64,000 nt of DNA, taken from the NCBI GenBank assembly GCA_041752395.1, contig JBGSWN010000063.1, forward strand, positions 3,840-67,839, read 5' to 3'. The notes below the pieces were generated by a model that saw only the letters and a list, made by a program, of their open reading frames with translations, was not told the DNA's origin and made no database searches. This DNA comes from UBA6168 sp041752395 (GTDB lineage: Bacteria > Bacteroidota > Bacteroidia > Chitinophagales > Saprospiraceae). Below, one piece after another: positions 45,365-54,127 of the stretch (its first letter is position 1; each line of letters opens with the position of its first letter). The position numbers and the translations under genes are program-made.

Positions 45365-46564
45365 ATGATTTTTTCAAGTCAATCTGTCTTGTTTTGGGTA
45401 CTTATCTTTATTGTATTCTATGCCTATATTGGGTATGGGATACTGCTTTTTTTGGTGGTAAAAACGAAACGGATATTTATCAAAAAGACACCGCAAAACT
45501 TGCAAAAAAGCAGTGTTCCCAATGTAGTTTTTATCGTAGCTGCCTATAACGAGGAAGATTATATCGAAGAAAAAATCAACAACTGCCTCCAATTTGATTA
45601 CCCCAAAGACAAAATTGAGTTTTGGTTTGTGACAGATGGCTCAACCGACAAGACACCAACATTGGTGAAGCAGTTCCCTACCCTACCCGGTCAAGTCGTG
45701 AAATTATTTCATAGCCCCGAGCGGCGGGGAAAAATAGCAGCAGTTGAGCGAGTGATGGCCTTCGTAAAAGCAGAGATTACCATCTTCACAGATGCAAATA
45801 CTGACGTAAATCCAGAGGCAATTCTCAATATCGTCAAGCATTACTCCAACCCAAAAGTTGGGGCCGTGGCAGGTGAAAAACGTATCGCCCTAGGGAATAC
45901 TGGCGATGCGAGCGGTGCTGGAGAGGGTATTTACTGGAAATATGAATCGCTGTTGAAAAAATGGGATTCTGAACTTTACTCAGCGATTGGGGCGGCAGGT
46001 GAGCTGTTTTCAATCCGAACGGATCAGTACCGACACGTGCCGCAGGACACCCTCATCGAGGATTTTGTGATGACGATGGGAATTGCCATGCGAGGCTTCA
46101 AGATTGTTTACGAGCCGGATGCCTATGCCGTTGAGTCTTCCAGTGCTTCCATTGCTGAGGAATTGAAACGGAAAATCCGCATTGCAGCTGGGGCATTGCA
46201 AGCGACTTGGCGACTTCGCAGTTTACTAAACCCCTTTAAGTACGGAATCCTTAGCTTTCAATACCTCTCCCATCGAGTTTTGCGCTGGACCTTGGCTCCC
46301 TTGGCACTTCCCATCATCTTCTTGTTAAACATTTTCCTTGCCCAAGACGGCCATTTTGTTTACAAAACCTTGCTCGTGGGGCAAATCTTCTTCTACACTT
46401 TTGCCCTTCTGGGCTATATTTTTGAGCGTAAACAACTGAAAATCAAGGCCTTCTTCGTCCCCTACTACTTTTGCGTGATGAACTACGCCATGTACCGGGG
46501 CTTCTTCCGCCTCATCGGAGGACGGCAATCCGTCGTCTGGGAAAAATCCAAAAGGGCTGCATAA
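45365..46564 (+). CDS. Membrane glycosyltransferase family 2
   Basis: 399 residues. An N-terminal membrane helix (about 7-29) is followed by a GT-A domain: VVFIVAAYNEEDYIEEKI, then FVTDGSTDKTPTLV, the metal-binding FTDANTDVNPEA and LIEDFVMTMGIAMRG. The last 100 residues contain three to four membrane helices. The layout resembles cellulose/hyaluronan-synthase-like enzymes that transfer sugars from nucleotide or lipid-linked donors to a growing polymer. The product is unknown and no other polysaccharide gene adjoins it. A one-mismatch -7-like TAACCTTG lies at 45327-45334. Confidence 0.88.
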   Translation: MIFSSQSVLFWVLIFIVFYAYIGYGILLFLVVKTKRIFIKKTPQNLQKSSVPNVVFIVAAYNEEDYIEEKINNCLQFDYPKDKIEFWFVTDGSTDKTPTLVKQFPTLPGQVVKLFHSPERRGKIAAVERVMAFVKAEITIFTDANTDVNPEAILNIVKHYSNPKVGAVAGEKRIALGNTGDASGAGEGIYWKYESLLKKWDSELYSAIGAAGELFSIRTDQYRHVPQDTLIEDFVMTMGIAMRGFKIVYEPDAYAVESSSASIAEELKRKIRIAAGALQATWRLRSLLNPFKYGILSFQYLSHRVLRWTLAPLALPIIFLLNIFLAQDGHFVYKTLLVGQIFFYTFALLGYIFERKQLKIKAFFVPYYFCVMNYAMYRGFFRLIGGRQSVVWEKSKRAA

Positions 46565-46639
46565 CAAAACCCACTTGTCAAGCTAATTCCTCAAAAATTG
46601 CTTGCGGCGTAAACAAGTTTATTTCTTAGATTTTAAATT

Positions 46640-46702
46640 TATTTGTTTGAGGAAATTATAAATGAGTAGCCATTTTAAACAATATTGAATCTATTTGTTT
46701 GA
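46640..46702. repeat. Direct repeat TATTTGTTTGA upstream of the orphan helical gene
   Basis: The 11-mer TATTTGTTTGA occurs at 46640-46650 and again at 46692-46702, 52 bp apart, about five helical turns. The second copy overlaps the -33 element of the promoter below, so the pair could be operator sites. The surrounding 46565-46762 is AT-rich and holds no gene. Confidence 0.35.
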
Positions 46703-46727
46703 ATTTTACAAACATTGCCTACCTTTG
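46698..46727 (+). promoter_or_regulatory. Promoter of the orphan helical gene
   Basis: TTTG (46698-46701), an 18-bp spacer, and TACCTTTG (46720-46727) match the Bacteroidota consensus fully. The box ends 35 bp before the ATG at 46763. Confidence 0.65.
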
Positions 46728-46762
46728 CCGAAGAAATATTTTTCATAAAACATTGATAGTCA

Positions 46763-47476
46763 ATGAAAAAACAGGCTTCGCACAGAAAGCACAATTACCC
46801 TGATGCAGACCTCCACCAACAGGTGATGGAGCGCCTTCGTTATGCCCACCGTGACCTCGAACAATTTGAGCAGTACAATTTCGGCGTTGAGCGGATGAAG
46901 AAGCTGAAAGCCCTCGCCGACCGCTTCCGGGACTTGCCCGATGACGACGAATTGGTGGGTGAGCAAATGATTCTTTCCGAGAAAAAATACAAGTCAAGTG
47001 ATGACTTACAAGGCGCCATCCGCAGCCTGATGACCAGAGTGGCGCTAAAATTCAACAACCGCAGTGGCCGCTACCGGAAATACGGCGCAGGCAAATTGGG
47101 CGACATGACAGATGCCCAACTGATTTTTTGTGCCCGTCGGGTGGTTCGGGTAGCCCGACAACAAATTGACTTTTTGGAAGATGTTGGTGTGAACGAAAAA
47201 GTGCTTGGAAGAATCTCTGACGCATGCCAAGCCTTCGAAAATGCGGTAAACCTCCAGCAAGACAAGGTTGCCGACCGTGACATCGGCGTGGAACGAAGGG
47301 TAGAACTTGGCAACGAATTGTACGATGAATTGGTCGTGCTTTGCAACATCGGCAAGGACATTTGGGACAAAAAAGACAATCAGAAGTACGAAAACTTCTG
47401 CCTCTACGAAAGCAACAACGACCAGAAGGTAGCCAGAAAAGAAAGGCTGGCAATGGTGGGCAGCGAGGAAGGATGA
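46763..47476 (+). CDS. Orphan helical protein of unknown function
   Basis: 237 residues, predicted almost wholly helical and highly charged, with no signal peptide or membrane segment, so cytoplasmic. Notable features are a basic N-terminus (MKKQASHRKHNYPDADLHQQ), the segment ALKFNNRSGRYRKYGAGKLG and an acidic/aromatic C-terminal motif (DIWDKKDNQKYENFCLYES). I do not recognise a family. It is preceded by a consensus promoter and followed by a hairpin, so it is a single-gene transcript and probably expressed. Codon usage matches neighbouring housekeeping genes. Confidence 0.7.
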   Translation: MKKQASHRKHNYPDADLHQQVMERLRYAHRDLEQFEQYNFGVERMKKLKALADRFRDLPDDDELVGEQMILSEKKYKSSDDLQGAIRSLMTRVALKFNNRSGRYRKYGAGKLGDMTDAQLIFCARRVVRVARQQIDFLEDVGVNEKVLGRISDACQAFENAVNLQQDKVADRDIGVERRVELGNELYDELVVLCNIGKDIWDKKDNQKYENFCLYESNNDQKVARKERLAMVGSEEG

Positions 47477-47503
47477 GTTGGGCGGTACTAGTCCACCCAA
47501 CTC
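47475..47503. terminator. Hairpin between the orphan helical gene and fadA
   Basis: GAGTTGGG-C-GG (47475-47485) pairs with CC-A-CCCAACTC (47493-47503) with one mismatch. The stem starts inside the stop codon of the orphan gene. The following T-run is weak. Confidence 0.5.
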
Positions 47504-47511
47504 GTTTCATA

Positions 47512-48687
47512 CTAATTCAATAACTCGTAAATGCCAGCAATGCCCTGGCCACCGCCAACGCAAGCTGTCACCATTCCATATTTCTGATTGCGACGGCGCA
47601 TTTCATTGAAAAGCTGCGTGGACAATTTCGCCCCAGTACAGCCAAGTGGGTGGCCCAAAGCAATGGCCCCACCATTCATGTTCACAATATCAGGGTTCAA
47701 ATGCGCCTCTTTGATAACCGCCAGCGCCTGCACCGCAAACGCTTCGTTCAATTCAATTTGCTGAATATCATCCAATTTTAAACCGCCTTGTTTGAGTGCT
47801 TTTGGAATCGCTGCACAAGGCCCGATGCCCATGTAAAGCGGCTCCACACCAGCCACCGCACAGGAAACCAATCGGGCAATCGGCGTCAAATTCAGTTGTT
47901 TCACCAAATCGCCGCTCATGACCAGCACAAACGCAGCGCCATCGGAAGTTTGGGAGGAATTACCAGCCGTCACAACACCGCCATTTTTGAAAGCGGGGCG
48001 AAGTTTACCCAATCCTTCAACACTAGTATCTGCCCGAACACCCTCATCGGTTTCGACAATGAAACTGCGCTCCTGGCGCTTGTTGTTTTCAACGAAAACC
48101 TCTGGAACCGACACTGGGACAATCTCCGACTTGAACTTTCCTTCGGAAATGGCAGCAGCCGCTTTCTGGTGTGATTTCACAGAAAACTCATCCGCCATTT
48201 CACGGGTAATGCCCCATTTCGCAGCGACGGCCTCTGCTGTGTTGCCCATCCCCGTCACGTATTCGGGCGTAGAAATAGCCACTGAGTAACTAGGCGCCAG
48301 TTTGTAGCCCGTCATCGGAATCATGCTCATGCTTTCGGTGCCTCCGGCAATGTAGCACTGGCCCATTCCCGCCCTGATTTTGGCGGTAGCAATGGCAATG
48401 GTTTCCAATCCAGAAGCGCAGTAGCGGTTCACGGTCATGCCCGGCACGGAAATGCCCAGCGCTCGAACCGAAATTTGGCGACCAATTTGCAGGCCCTGCT
48501 CACCCTCTGGGTTTGCGCAGCCGACTATCAAATCGTCCACCAAGGCTGGGTCAAGTTCAGGCGTATTCGCCAGCAAATACTGGATAACTTCTACCGCCAA
48601 ATCGTCGCTGCGATAGTTGCGAAATCCACCCTTTTTAGCTTTGCCAACGGCAGAACGATAAGCTTTTACGATATATGCGTCTTGCAT
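47512..48687 (-). CDS. fadA: Acetyl-CoA C-acyltransferase (3-ketoacyl-CoA thiolase)
   Basis: 391 residues. The nucleophilic C90 lies in VNRYCASGLE, the histidine in GGAIALGHPLGCTGAK and the second catalytic cysteine C376 in CVGGGQGIAG. It performs the thiolytic last step of fatty-acid beta-oxidation. It lies 53 bp downstream of the fadB-like gene on the same strand; together they form the trifunctional complex. Confidence 0.93.
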   Translation of the reverse strand: MQDAYIVKAYRSAVGKAKKGGFRNYRSDDLAVEVIQYLLANTPELDPALVDDLIVGCANPEGEQGLQIGRQISVRALGISVPGMTVNRYCASGLETIAIATAKIRAGMGQCYIAGGTESMSMIPMTGYKLAPSYSVAISTPEYVTGMGNTAEAVAAKWGITREMADEFSVKSHQKAAAAISEGKFKSEIVPVSVPEVFVENNKRQERSFIVETDEGVRADTSVEGLGKLRPAFKNGGVVTAGNSSQTSDGAAFVLVMSGDLVKQLNLTPIARLVSCAVAGVEPLYMGIGPCAAIPKALKQGGLKLDDIQQIELNEAFAVQALAVIKEAHLNPDIVNMNGGAIALGHPLGCTGAKLSTQLFNEMRRRNQKYGMVTACVGGGQGIAGIYELLN

Positions 48688-48690
48688 TTT

Positions 48691-48725
48691 TTTAGATTTT
48701 TGACTTTAGATAAAAGACATTAGAC
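48691..48725. repeat. Short intergenic TTTAGA/AGACATTAGA words between fadB and fadA
   Basis: The spacer contains GACTTTAGA (48702-48710) and AGACATTAGA (48715-48724), the same words that build the larger repeat at 52067-52172. Confidence 0.45.
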
Positions 48726-48740
48726 CCAAGTGCTAATATC

Positions 48741-51131
48741 CTAGTTTCGTAAAGGTTTGTTGTTTGTGAGCATGTACTGAATCCGCTCCTGCGTTTTTTG
48801 CTCGCCACAAAGACTCATGAATGCCTCCCGTTCCAAATCGAGCAAGTACCGCTCACTCACTTTTTGCTCGCCTGTAAGGTCGCCGCCACAGAGTACAAAG
48901 GCGATTTTCTTCGCAATTTTGATGTCGTGGTCGGAGGCGTAGTTGCCGAGTTTCAGCTCATTCGCTGCAACATAAAGCGCCGCCAAGCCAGCACGGCCCA
49001 TCACGGTAACATCCTGACGTTCAATCGGTTGCACGTAATTATCCGCCAGTTCAAGCACTTTTTGCCTTGCTTCCGCAATATTGCGCATGGCATTCACGGC
49101 CACACTGTCTTTGTTGCGAAGCAAATAACCTTGGTTAAACGCCTCCGGTGCTGAAGTAGCAACAGAAGCCAAGGCAATCGTCTTGAATTTTTCAATCAAG
49201 GTCGGAATCTGCACATCGCCCTCGAAAAAGGCATCGCTCGCACGGAGCGCTAACTCTTTTGTGCCGGCGCCACCGGGCAGCAGTCCGACGCCCACTTCCA
49301 CGAGGCCGATATAACTTTCTGCTGCGCAAACAGCCGCATCACAGTGCATGATGGTCTCACAAGCCCCACCAAAAACGTAACCTTGCGTTGCTGCCACCAC
49401 TGGAATACTCGAATAACGACAGCGCATCACCGTATCCTGGAACATTTTCACGGCAAAATTGAGCTGCTCCCACTCCTGTTCATAGGCCATCATGGCCACC
49501 ATCATCAGGTTGGCGCCGACAGAGAAGTTTTTGGCATTGTTGCCGAGCACAAGGCCCTTCCATTCGCCTTCTTCCGCTATTTTGATGGCGTCGTTGATAC
49601 CACGAAGCACCCCTTCGCCCATCGTGTTGGCCTTACTTTGATACTCTAAACAAAGTACGCCTTCGCCAATATCGTGGAGGGTGGCTTCCGGGTTTTGATA
49701 GACTGGCTTTTTGTCCCGGTAATTGTCCAAAATCACAAAGCTCTCCGTGCCGGGCACTTCTTTGTACGACTTGAATTTTATATTGTAATAAAACAGTTTC
49801 CCAGCTTCCCTTTTGTAAAAACGCTCATTGCCAGCAGCCAGCATTTCCGTCACCCATGGGGCGACCGTTTCACCTTGCTTTTCTGCAAAATCCAAGCCTT
49901 CCTGAACACCGATGGCATCCCAATATTCAAACGGCCCCAAGTCCCAAGCAAAGCCTGCCCGGAGCGCATCGTCTATACTATAAAGGTCATTGGCGATTTC
50001 GGGGATGCGGTTGGAGACGTAGGCAAAGAGGCCAAGCAATGACCTGCGTACCAGTTCGCCACCTTTGTCGTCTGCGTTGAAAACGGCCTTAACCCGCTTG
50101 GGCAGGTCGTCTATTTGCTTCGCAACACCGAGGACTGGAAGGTTAGGTTTGGCCGATTTCTCATACTCCAATGTTTCAAGGTTCAATGCAAGTATGACGG
50201 GTTTTCCTTTTTCGTCCTTCTCCCCAGTTTTCTTGTAAAAACCTTGGCCCGTCTTGTTTCCCAGGAATTTGTTCTCCAATAAAAAGTCAAGGTATTTTGG
50301 AATCTCGAAGGCGCCTGCCTGTTCATCGTTTGGGCAATTGTCCTTGATGCCTTGGATTACCTTGGCCGCTGTATCGTGACCAACGAGGTCGCCAAGCCGG
50401 AATGTACCCGTATTTGGGCGGCCAATCGCTGGGCCTGTGAGGGCATCAACCTCCGTAATGCTCAAGCCGATTTCCGTGGTGAGTTGGTAAATCTTGGCCA
50501 TGGCATACACCCCCACCCTATTTGCGATAAAAGCCGGTGTGTCCTTCGCCAAAACCGTTTGCTTTCCGAGGTACACATCGCCGTAGTGCATAAAGAAATC
50601 AATAACGTCCCGGCGGGTATCTTTGGTCGGGATGATTTCGAGCAGCCGCATGTAGCGGGGCGGGTTGAAGAAGTGCGTACCGCAAAAATGTTCCCGAAAA
50701 TCGTCGCTGCGGCCTTCCAGCATCATGTGGATGGGGATGCCCGACGTGTTGGAAGTGACCAATGTGCCTTTTTTGCGAAGCTGGTCCACTTTTTCAAAGA
50801 CCTGCCGTTTGATGTCGAGGCGCTCCACCACGACTTCGATAACCCAATCGTAGTCCTTTATCTTAGGCAAATCATCGTCGAAATTCCCGGTGGTTATTCT
50901 TGAAGCGAAGGCAGCATCGTAAAGTGGTGCTGGTTTTGACTTGATGGCGGTAGCCAAAGCGGTGTTGGCAATGACGTTGCGGCCGGCTTTGTCAGTAGGC
51001 TTCAAATCCGCTGCGTTGGGCGGCAAAATATCGAGCAGGAGCACCTGTAGGCCAACATTGGCAAGGTGGCAGGCAATGCCCGACCCCATGACACCTGAAC
51101 CAAGCACTGCTACTTTTGTAATTCTTCTCAT
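48741..51131 (-). CDS. fadB: Multifunctional 3-hydroxyacyl-CoA dehydrogenase / enoyl-CoA hydratase
   Basis: 796 residues. The dehydrogenase half comes first: NAD-binding GSGVMGSGIA (11-20), then a VIEVVVERLDIKRQVFE stretch and the C-terminal 3HCDH domains. The hydratase/crotonase domain is C-terminal (about 500-700; NFSVGANLMMVAMMAY, GGACETIMHCDAAVCAAESYIGLVEVG). This order is reversed relative to E. coli FadB and usual in Bacteroidota and FadN-type proteins. It performs steps two and three of beta-oxidation, with the thiolase encoded next. Confidence 0.92.
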   Translation of the reverse strand: MRRITKVAVLGSGVMGSGIACHLANVGLQVLLLDILPPNAADLKPTDKAGRNVIANTALATAIKSKPAPLYDAAFASRITTGNFDDDLPKIKDYDWVIEVVVERLDIKRQVFEKVDQLRKKGTLVTSNTSGIPIHMMLEGRSDDFREHFCGTHFFNPPRYMRLLEIIPTKDTRRDVIDFFMHYGDVYLGKQTVLAKDTPAFIANRVGVYAMAKIYQLTTEIGLSITEVDALTGPAIGRPNTGTFRLGDLVGHDTAAKVIQGIKDNCPNDEQAGAFEIPKYLDFLLENKFLGNKTGQGFYKKTGEKDEKGKPVILALNLETLEYEKSAKPNLPVLGVAKQIDDLPKRVKAVFNADDKGGELVRRSLLGLFAYVSNRIPEIANDLYSIDDALRAGFAWDLGPFEYWDAIGVQEGLDFAEKQGETVAPWVTEMLAAGNERFYKREAGKLFYYNIKFKSYKEVPGTESFVILDNYRDKKPVYQNPEATLHDIGEGVLCLEYQSKANTMGEGVLRGINDAIKIAEEGEWKGLVLGNNAKNFSVGANLMMVAMMAYEQEWEQLNFAVKMFQDTVMRCRYSSIPVVAATQGYVFGGACETIMHCDAAVCAAESYIGLVEVGVGLLPGGAGTKELALRASDAFFEGDVQIPTLIEKFKTIALASVATSAPEAFNQGYLLRNKDSVAVNAMRNIAEARQKVLELADNYVQPIERQDVTVMGRAGLAALYVAANELKLGNYASDHDIKIAKKIAFVLCGGDLTGEQKVSERYLLDLEREAFMSLCGEQKTQERIQYMLTNNKPLRN

Positions 51132-51184
51132 AATGGAGTGAGATGGTTTGGATTGAAAATTTAGCGAAAATTCGCTGAGATTTG

Positions 51185-51214
51185 CAAAAATACAAACACG
51201 GAGCGATTCTCAAA
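51185..51214 (-). promoter_or_regulatory. Promoter of the fadB-fadA operon
   Basis: On the minus strand TTTG (51211-51214), an 18-bp spacer and TATTTTTG (51185-51192) match the consensus exactly, 53 bp upstream of the fadB ATG. Confidence 0.65.
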
Positions 51215-51259
51215 GTTGTAGCCAAACTTTGGTAAAATTATTTATCCGCTACGTAATTC

Positions 51260-51289
51260 ATTGAGTTTTAATAAAAAGCAATAACTTTC
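51260..51289 (+). promoter_or_regulatory. Putative promoter of the exbB-exbD-exbD-tonB operon
   Basis: ATTG (51260-51263), an 18-bp spacer and TAACTTTC (51282-51289) match TTTG/TAnnTTTG with one mismatch in each box. It lies 86 bp before the exbB ATG at 51376 and diverges from the fadB promoter. Confidence 0.45.
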
Positions 51290-51375
51290 GCCCCGATTCG
51301 ACACTAACCAGCCATGGTGCGTCGTTTTCAGACCTTTGTTAGACAAACAATACGTGAAAAACTAAAATCAGCTTT

Positions 51376-52062
51376 ATGTTTCAGCACCTTTTGTTCTTGC
51401 AGCAAGTTGACATGCCTGCAACTACTACCGAATCCCAATCATTGTTTTCCCTGTTGTTTTCTGGAGGATGGATTGGGGTCACCATTGTCGGGATTCAACT
51501 CCTTCAATCCGTCTTTGCGCTTTACATTTTCATTGAGCGCTACTTGTCCATCAAAAAATCGGGGGACATTGACCAAAATTTCATGAACAACATCCGGGCA
51601 AACGTTAGCTCTGGCAACATCCAAGCGGCTCGTGCGCTGTGCCAAAGCACCGACACACCCGTTGCAAGGATGGTGGAGAAAGGACTCGCCCGTATCGGCA
51701 AGCCGCTTCACGACATTGATGCTGCCATAGAAAACGTGGGCAACCTGGAGATTTTCAAATTGGAGAAAAACCTTTCCACGTTGGCAGGTATTTCTGGTTC
51801 TGCGCCGATGCTTGGTTTCTTGGGTACGGTAACGGGTATGATTGTGTCCTTCCAACAAATGGCCACGGCTACCAACGTGACCCCGCAGGTGCTCGCAGGT
51901 GGTATTTACCAAGCCCTTATCACGACAGCAGTAGGTCTTGTGGTGGGTATCTTCGCTTACATCGGTTACAACAACTTGGTAGGCAAAGTGGACAAAGTGG
52001 TTTACCAAATGGAGCGTAATACCACGGAATTCATGGACATGCTTCAAGAGCCAACGGCGTAA
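51376..52062 (+). CDS. exbB: MotA/TolQ/ExbB proton channel
   Basis: 228 residues. A short N-terminal segment is followed by a first helix (GWIGVTIVGIQLLQSVFALY) and, after a cytoplasmic loop, two further helices containing SAPMLGFLGTVTGMIVSF and ITTAVGLVVGIFAYIGYN, which match the ExbB/TolQ channel. It powers TonB-dependent transport together with the two ExbD proteins encoded downstream. The start at 51376 gives an N-terminus like those of other Bacteroidota ExbB proteins; ATG 51412 is an alternative. Confidence 0.93.
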   Translation: MFQHLLFLQQVDMPATTTESQSLFSLLFSGGWIGVTIVGIQLLQSVFALYIFIERYLSIKKSGDIDQNFMNNIRANVSSGNIQAARALCQSTDTPVARMVEKGLARIGKPLHDIDAAIENVGNLEIFKLEKNLSTLAGISGSAPMLGFLGTVTGMIVSFQQMATATNVTPQVLAGGIYQALITTAVGLVVGIFAYIGYNNLVGKVDKVVYQMERNTTEFMDMLQEPTA

Positions 52063-52066
52063 TTTA

Positions 52067-52172
52067 AGACATTAGACGATAGACTTTAGACTTTAGATGT
52101 GGCAATATTTCTGCTAAAAATCTAAAGTCTATTATCTAATGTCTATCATCTAATGTCTATCATCTAATGTCT
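52067..52172. repeat. Intergenic inverted plus direct repeat made of AGACATTAGA/GACTTTAGA words
   Basis: A left arm (AGACATTAGA-CGATA-GACTTTAGACTTTAGA) is the near-perfect reverse complement of a right arm (TCTAAAGTCTATTATCTAATGTCT), spanning 24 bp with two mismatches. The right arm is extended by two further copies of ATCATCTAATGTCT. The repeat sits between exbB and the first exbD and shares words with 48691-48725. Confidence 0.75.
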
Positions 52173-52182
52173 TCAAACAAAG

Positions 52183-52587
52183 ATGGGTTTAAAAAGAAGA
52201 AATAAAATCGAGGCCAAGTTCAGTTTTGCATCCATGACGGATATCATCTTCCTGTTGCTGATATTCTTCGTGCTCACGTCAAATTTTGTGCAAATCTCAG
52301 ATTTGAAATTGCCAGAATCGGATAGCAAGACCGTAGCACCAACTTCTGCCGTGGTGGAGGTTGGCCTCAAAGGGGAAATACTTTGGGACAAACAGGTCGT
52401 GTCTCCCTCGGCACTCAAAGCCGCTATTGCCCGCAAGAAAAAGGAGATGGGCGACCCCAAGGATTTTACATTGACCATCGCTGCGGACCAAGATTCCCCC
52501 TTTGACAATGTTACTGATGTGATAAAAGTAGCGGGCGAACTTCGCATCAAGGCCATATTGGCCACTTCACCCAAAACACAAGGTTGA
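52183..52587 (+). CDS. exbD: ExbD/TolR-family biopolymer transport protein (first copy)
   Basis: 134 residues. One membrane helix lies after the conserved FSFASMTDIIFLLLIFFVLTS, including the functionally essential Asp. The rest is a periplasmic alpha/beta domain (TLTIAADQDSPFDNVTDVIK). It couples the proton flux of ExbB to TonB. It is followed 3 bp later by a second exbD. Confidence 0.92.
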   Translation: MGLKRRNKIEAKFSFASMTDIIFLLLIFFVLTSNFVQISDLKLPESDSKTVAPTSAVVEVGLKGEILWDKQVVSPSALKAAIARKKKEMGDPKDFTLTIAADQDSPFDNVTDVIKVAGELRIKAILATSPKTQG

Positions 52588-52590
52588 CAC

Positions 52591-52992
52591 ATGGGATTCA
52601 AGAAAAAAAGTAAAGTCACCACAGAATTCAGTTCAGCGTCCATGACGGACATGATTTTCTTGCTGTTGATATTCTTCATGCTTACCTCGGGCTTGGTAGC
52701 CCCCAATTCCTTGAACCTGAAATTGCCGGGTTCATCCAACGCCAAAATCGAGCTGAACAGCAAAACTGACGATGTCAGCATTACGAAAAGCGGCAATTTC
52801 TACCTGAACGGCAAAAGAATCACCCAAACGGAATTGGATGCTTCATTGGGCCGTAAAGCGCAGGCTTCTAGCGATAAATTGGACATTACCATCTCCCCAG
52901 AGTCTGGAACGCCTGTGAAATATGTGGCTTTTGTGATGGACATCGCCATGCGTTTTCAGATAAATGCCATTCTTGCGGCTGAACAGAAATAA
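52591..52992 (+). CDS. exbD: ExbD/TolR-family biopolymer transport protein (second copy)
   Basis: 133 residues. The same arrangement as the first copy: FSSASMTDMIFLLLIFFMLTS with the essential Asp, then a periplasmic domain (DITISPESGTPVKYVAFVMD). Tandem non-identical exbD genes are usual in Bacteroidota and probably form a mixed dimer. Confidence 0.92.
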   Translation: MGFKKKSKVTTEFSSASMTDMIFLLLIFFMLTSGLVAPNSLNLKLPGSSNAKIELNSKTDDVSITKSGNFYLNGKRITQTELDASLGRKAQASSDKLDITISPESGTPVKYVAFVMDIAMRFQINAILAAEQK

Positions 52993-53082
52993 GCTTTTTT
53001 GTTAATTATTTCAAAAACAAGCCTAGTTAGCCCACCAAACATCCCCCCATTCTCGTTCTAGGTTTAAATAAAATCTTTAATC

Positions 53083-53976
53083 ATGGAAGATTTAACAAGG
53101 TCAGAAAAAGGAAACAGGCAAAAAGGAATGATTTTCAGTGTGGTTTTCCATACACTGGTGCTTATATTGGCCGCTTTGTATGGATTTACTTTTCAAAATC
53201 CTCCACCTGAGGCAGCCGGTATTTTGGTAAACCTTGGTATCCCAGACGTAGGCCAAGGTGAAGAAAATGCGCCCGAAGCGGCTGCCGAACCAGAAAAGCA
53301 ACCTGAACCCGAGCCGGTAAAGGAAAAGCCTGAGCCAGTAAAGGAGAAACCAACATCTGCCAAGCCAGCGCCTACCGTTGAGCCAAAAAAAGAAGTGGTG
53401 AAAACGGAAGACCCGGAGGCAGTTGCCCTCAAGAAGAAAAAAGAAGAGGAAAAGAAAAGGGCTGACGAACAAGCAAAAGCAGAGGCCAGGGCCAAAGCCG
53501 ATGCTAAGGCAAAAGCGGATGCCGCAGCCAAAGCGGAAGCCGATAAGAAAGCAGCCGAAGCTGCCAAGAAAAAAGCGTTGGAGGACATGGTAAAATCTGG
53601 CACTGGTGGCGGTAGTGGCTCTGGCAAGGGTAATACCGGCAAACCAGGCAACCAAGGCGACCCAAATGGTGGTGACTCAGATATTCTTTCTGGAAAAACA
53701 ACAGGTTCTGGTGTCGTGGAAGGATTTGGTGGCCGTGGATTTACCGCCGCCCCAAAACCGCAGGACAATTCGCAAGAAACAGGAACCATCGCAGTATATG
53801 TCTGTGTGGATAAAAATGGCCGAGTAACCAGCGCCGATTATACGCAAAAGGGTTCTTCCACCGCAAGTTCTAAACTAAAGGCCATTGCCATTGACAATGC
53901 CAGGAAATATAAATTCGCTGCCGGAGGGCCGGACAAACAGTGTGGTACGATTACCTACACCTTCCGAGTCAAATAA
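53083..53976 (+). CDS. tonB: TonB-like energy transducer
   Basis: 297 residues. A single N-terminal membrane helix (FSVVFHTLVLILAALYGFTF) is followed by a Pro/Glu/Lys-rich and then Lys/Ala/Glu-rich spacer (about 60-170), a Gly-rich hinge, and a C-terminal beta domain with AVYVCVDKNGRVTSADYTQK and ARKYKFAA-type motif, matching TonB C-terminal or TolA-like domains. It completes the exbB-exbD-exbD-tonB operon. The coiled-coil spacer resembles the tail of the AsmA-like protein in this window. Confidence 0.88.
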   Translation: MEDLTRSEKGNRQKGMIFSVVFHTLVLILAALYGFTFQNPPPEAAGILVNLGIPDVGQGEENAPEAAAEPEKQPEPEPVKEKPEPVKEKPTSAKPAPTVEPKKEVVKTEDPEAVALKKKKEEEKKRADEQAKAEARAKADAKAKADAAAKAEADKKAAEAAKKKALEDMVKSGTGGGSGSGKGNTGKPGNQGDPNGGDSDILSGKTTGSGVVEGFGGRGFTAAPKPQDNSQETGTIAVYVCVDKNGRVTSADYTQKGSSTASSKLKAIAIDNARKYKFAAGGPDKQCGTITYTFRVK

Positions 53977-53999
53977 ATCGCAATCCAATACCTTTTTCA

Positions 54000-54034
54000 A
54001 AAAGGGCGTAGTGTTGAAAGACATGCGCCCTTTT
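54000..54034 (+). terminator. Intrinsic terminator of the exb-tonB operon
   Basis: AAAAGGGCGTA (54000-54010) pairs with TGCGCCCTTTT (54024-54034) with one G-U pair, 24 bp past the tonB stop. Confidence 0.75.
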
Positions 54035-54068
54035 GCTTTGGGGGGAATCCGCTTCGAAAAAGCCCATA

Positions 54069-54112
54069 AAAAAAGCCCGGCCTACCATATTATATGGTTG
54101 ACCGGGCTTTTT
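54069..54112. terminator. Bidirectional intrinsic terminator between tonB and the orphan Fn3-like gene
   Basis: AAAAGCCCGG (54071-54080) pairs with CCGGGCTTTT (54102-54111), with an inner ACCATAT/ATATGGT stem and A/T runs on both sides. Confidence 0.85.
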
Positions 54113-54127
54113 AATTTTAAGCAATCG

